This document shows, one piece after another, positions 52,842 through 64,000 of a DNA stretch of 64,000 bases (position 1 is the first letter of the stretch; each line of letters starts with the position of its first letter). The notes below the pieces were generated by a model. It had not been told where the DNA came from, ran no database searches, and saw only the letters and a program-made list of their open reading frames with translations. Location of the stretch: assembly GCA_025642075.2 (NCBI GenBank), contig JAODUO010000156.1, positions 62,001-126,000 of the forward strand, written 5' to 3'. Made by a program: the position numbers and the translations under genes. The DNA is from Ridgeia piscesae. Taxonomy: Eukaryota > Annelida > Polychaeta > Sabellida > Siboglinidae.

Positions 52842-55291
52842 AGGGGCTCGACATTGGCGATGGCCCAACGTGTGTTTTAAAGGTTTCGGGCCACCGGTTT
52901 TTAAATTCTTCTGGCCCCATGAGCCAGTGGTTTCAATCCAACTGACCACCGTCGACGTTTCCATAACCTTCACAGAAAATAGTACGACCTTAAATACTGT
53001 AGTATCTAAAATGTTGTCATGTATACACGAAGGCTTCTGCGCACTGTAGGATGGCGGGGATCACTCATTATTCACCCAATCAGCGATCTTATGGCATGAA
53101 CGACAAAATGCTAGCACACATTCCGTCATGGAAAGATATCTACGCAATTTGTTATACTGTCAAACGTTTGACAGTGTTGCAAAAAAACATTCCTGCAGCG
53201 GTGGATTTTGTAAAAACAATCTTGGAAGAAAGAGGGTAATTGTTTTTGTGGGCCCTCGGCCTCGCACACCGACATGATGTTTACATAGTCTTAGGCTAGC
53301 CTGTCATTAAACGGAGCACGTATTATCTGCGTTTAAATGCTAAATTGTCATGGTATTACCTATGCCTGATTCTGCTTTAGTGTTGAGTTTCAGACACAAC
53401 CAATCTCAAGAAATGCTTTTCAAATTCATGTCATGACAAATAGCTACAGTTTCAAGCGCCGTCCCCCTTGTCAAGCCGGGCCTTGTACAGTCGCGCCTCG
53501 TTATAACGCGGTAGTTGGGGTCCACGAAATGGAACCGCGTTGTAAACGAGGCGCGTTATAGATTATATTCCGCCAGGGGCGCCACCACCCCCAAAACGCT
53601 ACAACAGCAACCAAAGCCAATGTGCTGGTTGCATGGTGTATGCGTGATTTATAAAACTAACTGACATTGAAACCAACGTAAATGTGTATTACGTTAAAAT
53701 AATATACACTGTCGAATGTTGAACTGAGTAAATCTTGCGAATGGTGTACAGTTTTGAAATAAATTCAGAGCCAACGTGCCTCGTCTGGCGATGCGAACTG
53801 AGGCGGAGCGATAACACAGGACGCGGTCGCGGTCTAAAATAACCTTGAACTCAGCAGCCGAAACGCACAAATGATTTGACATGTTGCCGAAGTCGGTCAA
53901 ATATTAATACTTATACTAATTGCGCTCACTGTTGGCTTAATTTCATCTTTTAATCAATCCCAAAATATAAATTTAGATTGCACATTTACCGTGCCGATTT
54001 ATAATGCAATTCACGGTGGTTCGAGGCTACTGCGGTTCATACGCAGTTGACGAATTCGTATATTTGCGCACAAGTAAATGTTTTTTCGTATACGTAATGA
54101 AGAAAACATAACATAACTTTAGCCTGCCATTTCAGTACCATAATTATTTTTGTCACCGCCCGATTCGTAAGCAATTTAATTGCAATTTACAAGCCGACGA
54201 AGGCGCTCGTTCGTGGAAGCCACAGTGAACGGGCGTCTTCGCCGAAGCCACAGCGAACTGGCAGGAGACAAACGCGATTGATATCGGCGCAAACAAACAG
54301 GACTTTGTACCAAATTGACTGTGCCTAAAGTTAATTAAATGCAATCAAAGGAATTGGTAACGTTTTAAACAAACACTTAAGAAATTACCACACAAACCAA
54401 GCGCTGGTTACACAATAGATCGGTTTGAAAAACGATTGGATTGGTGCCGCGAAGCCGACGGCAGAGCAGAAGCCAGGGGCACAACGAACTCAGCAACGCA
54501 GTTTTACTTCTGTGTTAAATTTCTTAATATCAATAAATTGTTTCTAGATACACCTGTACAAGACAAACATGAGGACTTCATAAAAATAAGTGACAGTTAA
54601 TTACAGCGTTATTGTTAGCTGTAGCGCTCATTTCCCCCCTGGCGGCATAAATTCGGGGTCCACGACCGACCGCGTTATAGCCGATTCGCGTTATAGCGAG
54701 GCGCGACTGTATACCTGTCAAAACATAGTCAAGTCATGAATTCGACTTCGCCGACCTTGCTATAGTCTCGGTGCAATTATGCAAAACAAAATATTAATAG
54801 AAAATGTCAATGAGTAAATCAATTGTCAATATTAAATAAAAAATAAAAAATTATGTAATGTCCGAGTTCATAAAATGGCCTACAATGAAAGCTATAATAA
54901 ATTGTAATTTTATGTTTTTGTTTTACATTATTTTTCAAATTTAAACTGACTTTATTATGCGATATGTAGAAGAGACACTGTTGTCATTGAGGTTGATATT
55001 TAATTTCTCGTAATTTGTAGTAATCCATGTAATAGTCTATAAATTAATGTGCAAAAATTGTATAGTGCGAATGGCGCTTCATAAGACTGACACCATGATT
55101 AAAACATTTCATTTAACGTTGAGCTCTCTCACACGCAACATAAAAGAGCTTCGGAAAGTCTTCATGATATAACTCCTAAAGTGATGGGCACCTCGGTAAC
55201 AGCATATTTTGTTTACAATATTTGGGCCAGTAACTTTTCAAATTTACTGGCCCCCGGGGCAAGTGGATATAAAAGTTTAATGTCACGGCCT
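52842..55291 (+). mobile_element. hAT-like non-autonomous element, copy B (TSD GTGTTTAC)
   Basis: The left end is AGGGGCTCGACATTGGC and the right end is AATGTCACGGCCT, with GTGTTTAC duplicated exactly (52834-52841 and 55292-55299). Homologous to copy A. Pogo-like copy 2 is inserted in its middle, leaving about 1.2 kb of element sequence. Confidence 0.85.
53488..54709 (+). mobile_element. pogo-like element family P, copy 2
   Basis: TA|CAGTCGCGCCTCG ... GGCGCGACTG|TA, a full-length 1222-bp copy with clean TA duplication, nearly identical to copy 1. Confidence 0.9.
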
Positions 55292-55903
55292 GTGTTTACA
55301 TCTCTGGATAGAGGTTTCTGAGTCAGTTGTTACTGTGATGTAGTTAGCAATAACAATACCCCCTAGCGCTGGTCTGCCTGTCATCATATGAGTAAAACAC
55401 TAATTGTGCCTGTAAACTAGATGTCGCGATATATGATTTGCTTTTCTTTTTCATATTATAATAACATATCCTAAAAAGGAAAAGTATTTGAAATACTTTC
55501 CAACGTATTTGTATTTAAATACTTTTGGATTTAAAAGTATTTGTAATTGCATTTGAATCACTTAACCCATTTTATCCTGAAGCTAGTGCAGACGAGTTGC
55601 AGCCAGTTCCTGATCATTTCATCAAATCAATCTGTTAGCATTAAAAAATGACAGGCCTTCATTTAAAATGGACATAATTTTATTATTTCTCAATCAATTT
55701 TTAAATGTGATATACCTTTAGAAAGTAGATCAAATAAACTATCAAATCACATCGACAAACTCGTATGGCATATGGCAAAACATGCCCAATAAATTCAAAC
55801 TATGTTGAGGTTTGTCACATTACTTTTGACCTGATATTTTTGCCATATCAATGAGCGAGCAAGTTGAGTTTATTTTATGCATTACTCTCTGCTTAAAACA
55901 AAG

Positions 55904-56767
55904 GTGACCTGTTCTAACGAAATGAATCACATGTCAGCAAACTTGATTTCGAGAAAACAAACACTATAAACATTGCACAGCGATATTTAACGATTTCGAC
56001 TTTCCGTCACCAAAGCACACTTTAATGTCTTTCTATCAACTGGCAATGCATATTTGCCATTTAAATTACTATTTAGTACATTTTATAACCTTTTTAGAAA
56101 TGCTACGTAATGTTCACGCATGAATTTCGTAAAACAAAACCAATAAATCGCACTTGTTCGAGTCGCATTCTTTGGGGTTTCCCTTGCCGCATGGCGGACA
56201 TATTTGGTACTACGGGAAAGCCCATCATCTCCACTGTCTGAATCTGCTAGAAGAAATCCCCAATGACGTCAATTTTAGCCAATAGGAACGTTTAACTGAG
56301 ACACCTATCTGTAAACAAACGTCACCAGTTGTCGGGCACAGCTCATAGCAGTCCCCTGACTGGCTTAAAGCTGCAAATGCATGCACAGTGTGCACTAGCC
56401 GTAAACAAGTGGATTCGATCGAATCGCCGCAACGAAACATTGCTAAATACTCGGATTATGTTGCAATAAACAACTGTTCAACAACAATAAGCGCGACTTG
56501 GGAGGGGTTTAGAATACATCAAAAGGTGAAATAAGAGCAAAACAGCTGAATTAGGAATGGCAACGAACTCAATCATGTACTTGCGTGACCGCGAAATTCA
56601 AATGCGATTTTCTTAGTTTTAATGTTCAGTGTCGAATAATTTGAAATGGCTGTGCATGAGCTAGCTCCATAATTTTTGCACTGTTGGAAAGCTTAATAAA
56701 TATTCTTTCCGATGACATGACTAACTCAATTTATTTTTTGACAAGTTATTTTGTTAGAACAGGTCAC
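55904..56767 (-). mobile_element. TIR element family M4, copy 3 (TSD AAAG)
   Basis: It starts GTGACCTGTTCTAACGAAAT and ends with the complement ATTTTGTTAGAACAGGTCAC. Flanks are AAAG (55900-55903 and 56768-56771). The interior is reversed relative to copy 1. TGACGTCA lies at 56264-56271 next to CCAAT. Confidence 0.85.
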
Positions 56768-57790
56768 AAAGGTATACAACTTGTCCACATATCTTGGATA
56801 ATAATCTCATTATGTAAAATTGTTTGTAATACCCCTATGTCAGTTGATTGAATCGCCAACATGTGGTGCCGCTGAGCAGAATTATGCAAATTTGTGAAAT
56901 ATTTTCTGTCAACGATATATAATTTTGTCGCTCATTTCTTATAACTAATAAAGAAGTACTCTAAAGTAACAACTTTGGTCACCATTTCAACGTCACTTTA
57001 TTTATGAAGTAGTTACTGTCCTTGGAAATAATCTTAACTTTGTTGGCGCTAAAAATACGGCATGGTGCGAGGTGGGCGAAAATGGATCCCGTTGTCAGTT
57101 GACTTCAAAGTATGTCTTCACGGACAAATGTCGCATCAAATACCATAACCGTCCATCTTATATCGTCTATCCACTTGTTTGCCTTCTTGTCATCACCAGT
57201 ATGAAGTAAATTAGCGTTATCCTTCAAAATACGTCAACATTTAACGGTCTGCTACTCGATGCCATCTTTGATTTCACTTTAGCTTGGGGGTACCCGCTTT
57301 GTACTGCAAATTCCTACAGAATGGCACTGATTGGTTGAAAAATATGGGTTTCCTAGTGATCCCGATATACTGACGTCATTCGGTGCTAACCAGCCAATGT
57401 TATTCCAAAACGTCAGAGTGCAGGGAAGCCGTGCCAAGTGCAAACTATGACTAGAATCGAATTCCGGATAAAAAGGGTAACTACAACTAGAATCGGATTC
57501 CGAATAAAATGGGTTAAGAATATTTGTATTTAAATACATTTCAATGTATTTGACCCCATATCTGCTACACTCTATGTCAGGAATTTACATTCCCATTCAT
57601 ATGATCTTAATTGGGAAAGCGTAGTACCATTGGAAAACCCTCTGATTGGCCTATCTGAATAAAATTACGTCACGGTCAGCCAATGAACATATTTCTCACA
57701 AACACCGTTTTAATCCTTTTAGCTCTAAAATCTCTGAAACTATTGGCTACTTGCAATACTTTTCATCCTCCGGCTCCGATGCCAGTGTCA
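56768..57790. other. Intron stretch between TIR elements
   Basis: Part of the putative hAT-like host to 57564, then unassigned intron. No coding similarity seen. Confidence 0.35.
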
Positions 57791-57813
57791 TAGAATATTG
57801 ACCCATGGGTAAA

Positions 57814-57829
57814 GTGACCCGCGGGTCAC
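57814..57829. repeat. 16-bp perfect palindrome
   Basis: GTGACCCGCGGGTCAC, centred between ATAGAAT and ATTCTAT arms, just left of M4 copy 2. Confidence 0.9.
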
Positions 57830-57839
57830 TATTCTATAT

Positions 57840-58296
57840 GTGACGTGTTCTAACGAAATGAGTCGTATGTCCAAAAGCTCCTCACAGTGTTTATTCACAG
57901 ATAGGCCTCTCGCATAAAGCGCTGCTATTGGCTTACACTGACGTCAGTGGGGATTTCTACTACAAGAATCCGAAAGAGGATGTCCAGGGCTTTCCTGTAG
58001 TACCAAATAAGTCTGCCATGCGTTGAGGGAAACCCCAAAGAATGCTACATGAACTAGTGCGATTTACCGGTTCTGTTTTACGAAATTCATGCGTGAATTG
58101 TTACGTAGTGTGTCTAAAAAGGCTATAAAATGTTCTAAATAATAATATAAACGAGAAATAAGCATAGCGAATTGACCAAAAAGATACCAAGGTGACAAAA
58201 ATTCAAAATCGTCGAAATTCATCGTTGCATGTTTATGCGGTGTTTTCTCAAAATCAAGTTCGCTGACATATGACTCATTTCATTAGAACACGTGAC
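57840..58296 (+). mobile_element. TIR element family M4, copy 2 (TSD ATAT), internally deleted
   Basis: It starts GTGACGTGTTCTAACG and ends CATTAGAACACGTGAC; flanks are ATAT (57836-57839 and 58297-58300). About 390 bp shorter than copy 1, the loss lying just inside the left TIR. TGACGTCA at 57939-57946. Confidence 0.85.
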
Positions 58297-58499
58297 ATAT
58301 ATAATAATGACCGCCAGGTCACTTTTCCATAGATTTTCAGTTATAGAAAAATTACCCACCCTATAGAAAAATTACCCACCTCCATATTTTATGGATATAT
58401 ATATATTTGAAATAATGGTTTTGATCATAAGGTTAAATTACAGCACAACTATTTCACTTAAATTTTAATTTACATCACCAAATAAAAATGAAAAAGTTT

Positions 58500-60470
58500 T
58501 TTATTTCTTTATTGAACCTGTTAGCAAATCTCATTGATATTTTAAAAAAATATCAAATTCTTTCATACTTTGTAAAATTAAAGGATTTCAAAGGCTTTTA
58601 TACTATCAAAAAGATTGTTTTTGGTGGCTCTAGGGGTGGGAGGTCATGTAGACCCATGGCTCATTGTACATAGAAAACTGCAAAAGTGCCAATTTGAATA
58701 GTTATGAGCTTGTAGTTTTATTATATAAACATAACAGAGAAATGTCTAATTAGTAATAGCAAAAAGTTTGTTTTGGGTGGCTGTAGGGGTGGGTCATATG
58801 TCTATGGTATAGTATATTGACCCGTGACTTCACTGGCTTGTTATACATTGAAAACTGTAAAACTTTGTCAATTTGGATGGTTAAGGATGTGTAGTTTTAT
58901 ACAAATACCACAGAGAAATGTCTACTTGGTAATAGCTAAGTTTGTTTTGGGTGGCTGTAGGGGTGGGTCATATTTCTATGGTATAGTATATTGACCCATG
59001 GCTTGTTATACAGTCGCGCCTCGTTATAACGCGGTAGTTGGGGTCCACGAAATGGAACCGCGTTGTAAACGAGGCGCGTTATAGATTATATTCCGCCAGG
59101 GGAGCCACCACCCACAAAACGCCACAACAGCAACCGAAGCCAATGTGCTGGTATTACGTTAAAGTAATATACACTGTCGAATGTTGAACTGAGTACATCT
59201 TGCGAATGTTGTACAGTTTTGAAATAAATTCAGAGCCAACGCGCCTCGTCTGGCCATGCGAACTGAGGCGGAGCGATAACACAGTACGCGGTCGCAGTCT
59301 AAAATAACCTTGAACTCAGCAGCCGAAACGCACAAATGAATTGACATGTTGCCGAAGTCGGTCAAATATTAATACTTATACTAGTTGCGCTCACTATTGG
59401 CTTAATTTCATCTTTTAATTCGTATATTTGCGCACAAGTAAACGTTTTTTCGTATACGAAGAAAAGTGAAGAAAACAACATAACATTAGCCTGCCATTTC
59501 AGTACCATTATTATTTTTCGTCACCGCCCGATTCGTAAGCAATTTAATTGCCATTTACAAGCCGGCGAAGGCGCCCGTTCGCGGAAGCCACAGCGAACGG
59601 GCGCCTTCGCCGGCGAAGCCACAGCGAACTGGCAGGAGACAAACGCGATTAATATCGGGGCTAACAAACAGGACTTTGTACCAAATTTACTGTGCCTAAA
59701 GTTAATTAAATGCAATCAAAGCAATTGGTAACGTTTTAAACAAACACTTAAGGAAATTACCACACAAACCAAGCGCTGGTTACACAATAGATCGGTTTCC
59801 GTTTGAAAAACGATTGGATTGGTGCCGCGAAGCCGACGGCAGAGCAGAAGCCAGGGGCACAACAAACAATGAACTCAGCAACGCAGTTGTACTTCTGTGT
59901 AAAATTTCTTAATATCATTAAATTGTTTCTAGATACACCTGTACAAGACAAACATGAGGATTTCATAAACATAAGTGACAGTTAATTACAGCGTTGTTAG
60001 CTGTAGTGCCCATTTCCCCCTGGCGGCAGAAATTCGGGGTCCACGACCGACCGCGTTATAGCGAGGCGCGACTGTACATAGAACACTGTAAAACTGTGTT
60101 AATTTGGATGGTTACAGGCTTGTAGATTTAATATACAAACATCACAGAGAAATGTCTACATGGTAATAGCTAAGTTGGTTTGGGTGGCTGTAGGGATGGG
60201 GGGTAATTTTTCTATGGTATAGTATATTGACCCATGGCTTCTTATACATAGAAAACTAAATCTTTGCCAATTTGGATAGTTATTGGCTTGTAGTTTTATT
60301 ACAAAAACATCACAGAGAAATGTCTACCTGGTAATGGCAAAAAAATGTTTTTATGGCTGTAGGGGTGGGTGTCACATTTCTATGGTGTAGTATATTGACC
60401 CGTGGCTTGCTATACATAGAAAACTGTAACTTCGATAATTTGGATAGTTACAGGCTTGTAGTTTTATGGG
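58500..60470 (+). repeat. ~170-bp tandem array interrupted by a pogo-like element
   Basis: Five units are marked by TACATAGAAAACTG at about 58668, 58845, 60077, 60246 and 60414. With the insert removed the spacing is 165-177 bp. Each unit contains GGCTTGTAGTTTTAT, CACAGAGAAATGTCTA, GGTGGCTGTAGGGGTGGG and TATAGTATATTGACCC. Confidence 0.8.
59011..60074 (+). mobile_element. pogo-like element family P, copy 3
   Basis: TA|CAGTCGCGCC ... GGCGCGACTG|TA, 1064 bp, shorter than copy 2 by internal deletions. Removing it with one TA restores the tandem unit (cttgttatacatagaa). Confidence 0.9.
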
Positions 60471-60570
60471 GAAAAAACTACAAGCCCATAACCATCTAAA
60501 TTGAAAAGGCTTTACAGTTTTCTATATATAACAAGCCACGGGTCAATATACCATATAAATATGACCTCCC
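60470..60570 (-). repeat. Inverted copy of the tandem unit (fold-back end of the array)
   Basis: The last unit is followed by its own inverted copy (ctacaagcccataaccatc, gctttacagttttcta, caagccacgggtcaatatac), giving arms of about 95-100 bp around a short A-rich centre near 60470. Confidence 0.8.
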
Positions 60571-63329
60571 CACTGTAAAACATTTATTCGGTAATTATCA
60601 AATGGATATTTACTGTGATGCTTGTATGAATTGTAAACCATCACATAACCTTACAAATTTGCAATCGTCTATGGTGATTATGCATGGATGCATTACCATT
60701 GATATATATGCCATTTTGCTTCCGAAATATCCCACTTTGCGCAGTTGTGGGACCTTCCATTTCTTTCTCTATCTAAATGCATGCCATGGGTAAATTTATA
60801 ATGATGATGATGAATTGTGGGATATACACCATGCCTTAAATGGAATTATCCAGGTCACCACAGGTCATGCACATAGCAAAACGTCCCACAATGACGAATG
60901 CCAAATAAGCAGATAGTCTGTCGAATAGTGCTCACGTAAGTTAGCATTTCCCCTAAATACAGGTCAAGGGCAGGGATGCTGTCTATGCAAGCAGTTTACT
61001 GTTAGAGGATGGACTGGTGGTTCTATTCATTCCAAACAATGTGGCAAACAAAAGTATGGTGGCGTTACTAAGATGTAAACATCTCACTTTTTTAACCCAG
61101 TCTGCATCTTCAAAACTAAAACAGATTTAATAATTAATAGGGGCTCGTGATATCATTGCAATTTTTTTTAGGGACATGTAATTGTTAGAGCAACTAGATC
61201 GAACACATCCTCTCTTGCGTGATGTCACCACAGCGTTTGCGGGTGACAGTCCCTGAGCCATGTGCCTGCCTGTCTCGTCTCCTGCCCAGGCCTGCAACTT
61301 CTAGTCTCTCCTTGTGGTTCATATTCATCAGACAGTAAACCAATTGTGGCAGTGTCCGGCAACACCTAGTTTCCTCCTGCTAAATGCCACTGCAGCTTTG
61401 TAACTGGGGTAATTTCTACAGCAGGGCTTCAACAAAACAGCTATGCCATTGTCGGACATTGACCAGCATCATTATTTTACAAGAAAGTCCTGAAGCACTT
61501 GTAAATGCATGGTGTGCCTGTGCATGTACAGATTATTTACGTAACCTTCTTGCTCCACCAATCAGTAATGTGTTCTGGGTGGTAACCAGTAAGGATGGGA
61601 GAAATATTTGGTTTGTATTGGAATATTCGAATGTTTTCCCGCTATGCGATTCAAAATTAAGAAATTTTTAGCTATATAAACGAATATTGCTTGAATATTT
61701 TCCTTCATGTCCTCTGCCGCAAAATTGCTCCCGAACAATCTTTTATATGAAAAAGACTACATCCGCCAAACTACTCCTTGCAAATCTTATATGTATACAT
61801 ATACACACACACTACGATATAAAATAAAATCATTAACAATACTTAACAAATACACTTCACAAAACAAACTACGCGTAGCTTACCGTAATATCGGTATTGT
61901 GTCGAGGGGTCTTTTGTTAGCAGTGTCGGGTTAGGGTTTCGGGTAAGTATAAGCAGTGCTTCATTTTTAAGGCGAGTGATCGCTGCGTAACCGAAAAGAT
62001 CGCTTTCAAAACCAGCCGCATGACACGATTACACAGTGGCGCCACCGTGTGAATAACAACACCACCTGGTGGATAAAAAAGAAAATCACTCCCTCAAATA
62101 TTTCGCATTTAGGCGAGCGAGTTATCGCCTCACCTGGGTTTTTCTTTTAACGTGAAGCACTATAAGATTAGTTAATTACTTTAGGATTAGCATAAAACCG
62201 GAATTTGTGAAAGTCATTTATTTAGCGACGCCTGCGATAAATGGGAGACTTTATACGTCAGTTTCAGGCTATGATCACCAGGTGGCGCCAGGCATCACCT
62301 GGCCTAGAAGGTTCGTGGTAAATGAAAACTCCATCGGCATGACGTAAATAAGATTAGCCTTTTCATTCCTCTGTGTAACCGCCGTGGATCATGTCGAGTT
62401 GTGCATGAGTTTGTTTTCTTAATTTTATTCTTTACAGGAATGTAAATGAATTTAGTTTCTAACCTAGTGTGCATATAAGTACATAAGATATGTGAGGATA
62501 AGTAAGAAGTTGTTTTCATGGTTAGGTCAGAAAGAAAACAAAAATAGATCGCTGCGTATGGCCACTATGCCTACGACTCCAGCATGGACTTGTGCAAGAT
62601 ATCTCCTTACGTCCATGCAAGATATCACCACATTGTTCAATATTCTAATTGAATTTTAAACCACTGAATTCAATTTGTATTTGAAATTTCGAGGATATTC
62701 TATTCGAATGAAATTCCAGATTCATCCCACCCTTAGTAACCAATCACCCGGATGATGTTGCTATGTCATTGTTTATGCAGGTGATATAAACAGGTCACCC
62801 CTTCAAGACTTTCTGTGGGTTACAGTTCGCATTTATTAATATAAATTTGCACATATATGGACCGATGACACGCCATGCTTTCTCGTGATGCCTGATTTGT
62901 AAGGGATTGTCCCAAATTTAGCGGCATAGACCGCATTCAATTAGTGGCTTTTTTAATGTGGCTTCGTGAAATTCAATCGGAACGCTTCATATAACATGAC
63001 AACAAAATATTTTTCCCACAGAAACGGCATTTATGGAAAATCAGTTTCGCCAACCTCTGTCTCATTTTTTTAACACAACTTATTACTAGAAGAACACAAT
63101 ATTACATGCGTCCAATGACAACAACATGTACATCAATTATTAGAGGGGTATGACTGAGATTTCCAGAGATATGCCATTTTGAAAATGTGGAAATATGTTA
63201 TTTTAGCAAATTGGCACAAAATAAAATAATGTCAATAAAAGCAATAAAATTTGAACGGCTTTTTAATAAAATTGTTGTATGTTATTTCCAAGGCATTGTA
63301 AATGTAATGATCCATGTGTTGCGTGAACA
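60571..63329. other. CSNK2A intron 4, right part
   Basis: No exon found. The repeat pair noted at 49850 has its partner at 61790-62540. The rest is unassigned. Confidence 0.4.
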
Positions 63330-64000
63330 CAAGTAGAAAGTCGGTTTTATCGCAGTGGCACAGACATTGCAGCAGCATACGTTTGTCGTTGGTCTAGCTG
63401 AAATAGCAGCATATTTTGTCGAATTTCGTATCATTTACTGTTGTGTGGACAATACAGTTGTAATAGTTGTCATCTAAAAACAACACAACGTGAAAATAAG
63501 TTCATAAAGATCGTTTCTAAAGTAAACGGCAAGCTTCTATGGCTCCCTTGACACCCCTCACAACAAAGATTGACTAGTCCATCGTGATGTTGATATCTAG
63601 GTCAGCCTATCTCGTTCCAAGGGCAAACCCTTAGATTTAGCGAATATTCAAATTATTCACTCTAAATTATCAATAAAATGCAATATGTTGTCCATGAGAC
63701 AATTGGTAGCCGTTATGTACTGTGATATTTAGAAATAGCTGACATACATGTGGAATACAACATTAGCGATTTACCTAATAAAGCGTGCAGGGATCTGCCG
63801 AAGACTCGAAGTGTCGCAACTCGGGGGGTACCATCAACTTTCAAAGGCATGCGAGCCCACAAATAAAATGTTATATTCATAAAATTACATGTACTGGATA
63901 ACAAATTTCACGCCGACTTGCAGACGAATTCTTATTCGTTCAGTGTAGTGTGTATCACCAATTGATAGAGCAATAATTTGTCTTCAAAATAAGCGTCATT
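63330..64000 (-). mobile_element. Long-inverted-repeat element, copy 2 (runs off window)
   Basis: The reverse complement of 64000-63330 matches 44030-44650 of copy 1 (blocks TTATTTTGAAGACAAATTATTG, GGCATGCCTTTGAAAGTTGATG-like and TTCATAAAGATCGTTTC-like). The arm beyond lies outside the window. Confidence 0.65.

Larger units (their letters stand above)
51216..57564. mobile_element. hAT-like host element containing nested insertions (TSD CTACACTC)
   Basis: Ends CACACATGGGGTCAGATAC (left) and GTATTTGACCCCATATCTG (right) are inverted copies at 15 of 19 positions, and both sides are flanked by the exact 8-bp repeat CTACACTC (51208-51215 and 57565-57572). Subterminal GTATTTGTATTTAAAT repeats occur near both ends and around 52350 and 55520. 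Family T copy E, hAT copy B (with pogo-like copy 2 inside) and M4 copy 3 lie within it. About 2 kb is host sequence. Confidence 0.6.

Overview
The window is a piece of an AT-rich animal nuclear genome. The sequence shows long introns with GT-AG splice sites, many DNA transposon derivatives, LINE remnants and microsatellites, and no operons. The phylum cannot be fixed from the sequence. A marine invertebrate is plausible from the LINE and SINE content, but that is inference.

Four conserved protein genes were found by joining exons across introns. WRNIP1 (+ strand, 213-8428) is represented by its last four exons. SNRPD1 (+, 11641-25104) is complete and encodes 120 aa in four exons; its first exon holds only 14 coding bases and is followed by a 10-kb intron. 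CCDC113/CFAP263 (- strand, 42826-35119) is complete and encodes 391 aa in eight exons. CSNK2A, the casein kinase 2 alpha subunit (+, from 43542), has its first four coding exons here and runs off the right edge. CCDC113 and CSNK2A lie head to head with 715 bp between start codons. The same pair is adjacent in human (CSNK2A2-CCDC113), so this looks like very old microsynteny.

By region: 1-9.3 kb is the WRNIP1 3' end, whose last intron holds a decayed LINE that carries an inserted TIR element and a 21-unit, 80-bp minisatellite. 9.9-10.7 kb is a LINE fragment. 11.6-26.1 kb is SNRPD1, with nested DNA transposons in intron 1 and one copy of the same TTAA-flanked family in each of its three introns. 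26.2-35.1 kb is intergenic and holds a candidate promoter, a GATA microsatellite, an AGGTCA-rich segment, and two related LINE copies, the first split by a pogo-like element. 35.1-42.8 kb is CCDC113 with a GA-rich tract, a SINE, a LINE fragment and a hAT-like element in its introns. 43.1-64 kb is CSNK2A, whose fourth intron (over 13 kb) contains a 6.3-kb nest of transposons, a ~170-bp tandem array and further repeats.

The least expected content is the set of non-autonomous DNA transposon families. Ends and target duplications could be read directly, in places with a matching empty site: a family with ~32-bp TIRs and 4-bp duplications (three copies, each carrying a CRE palindrome), a TA-flanked pogo-like family (three copies, all inside other repeats), a TTAA family (five copies), hAT-like elements with 8-bp duplications, and a long-inverted-repeat element. 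None has a transposase reading frame here. No CRISPR arrays, prokaryotic features or obvious new enzymatic systems were seen.
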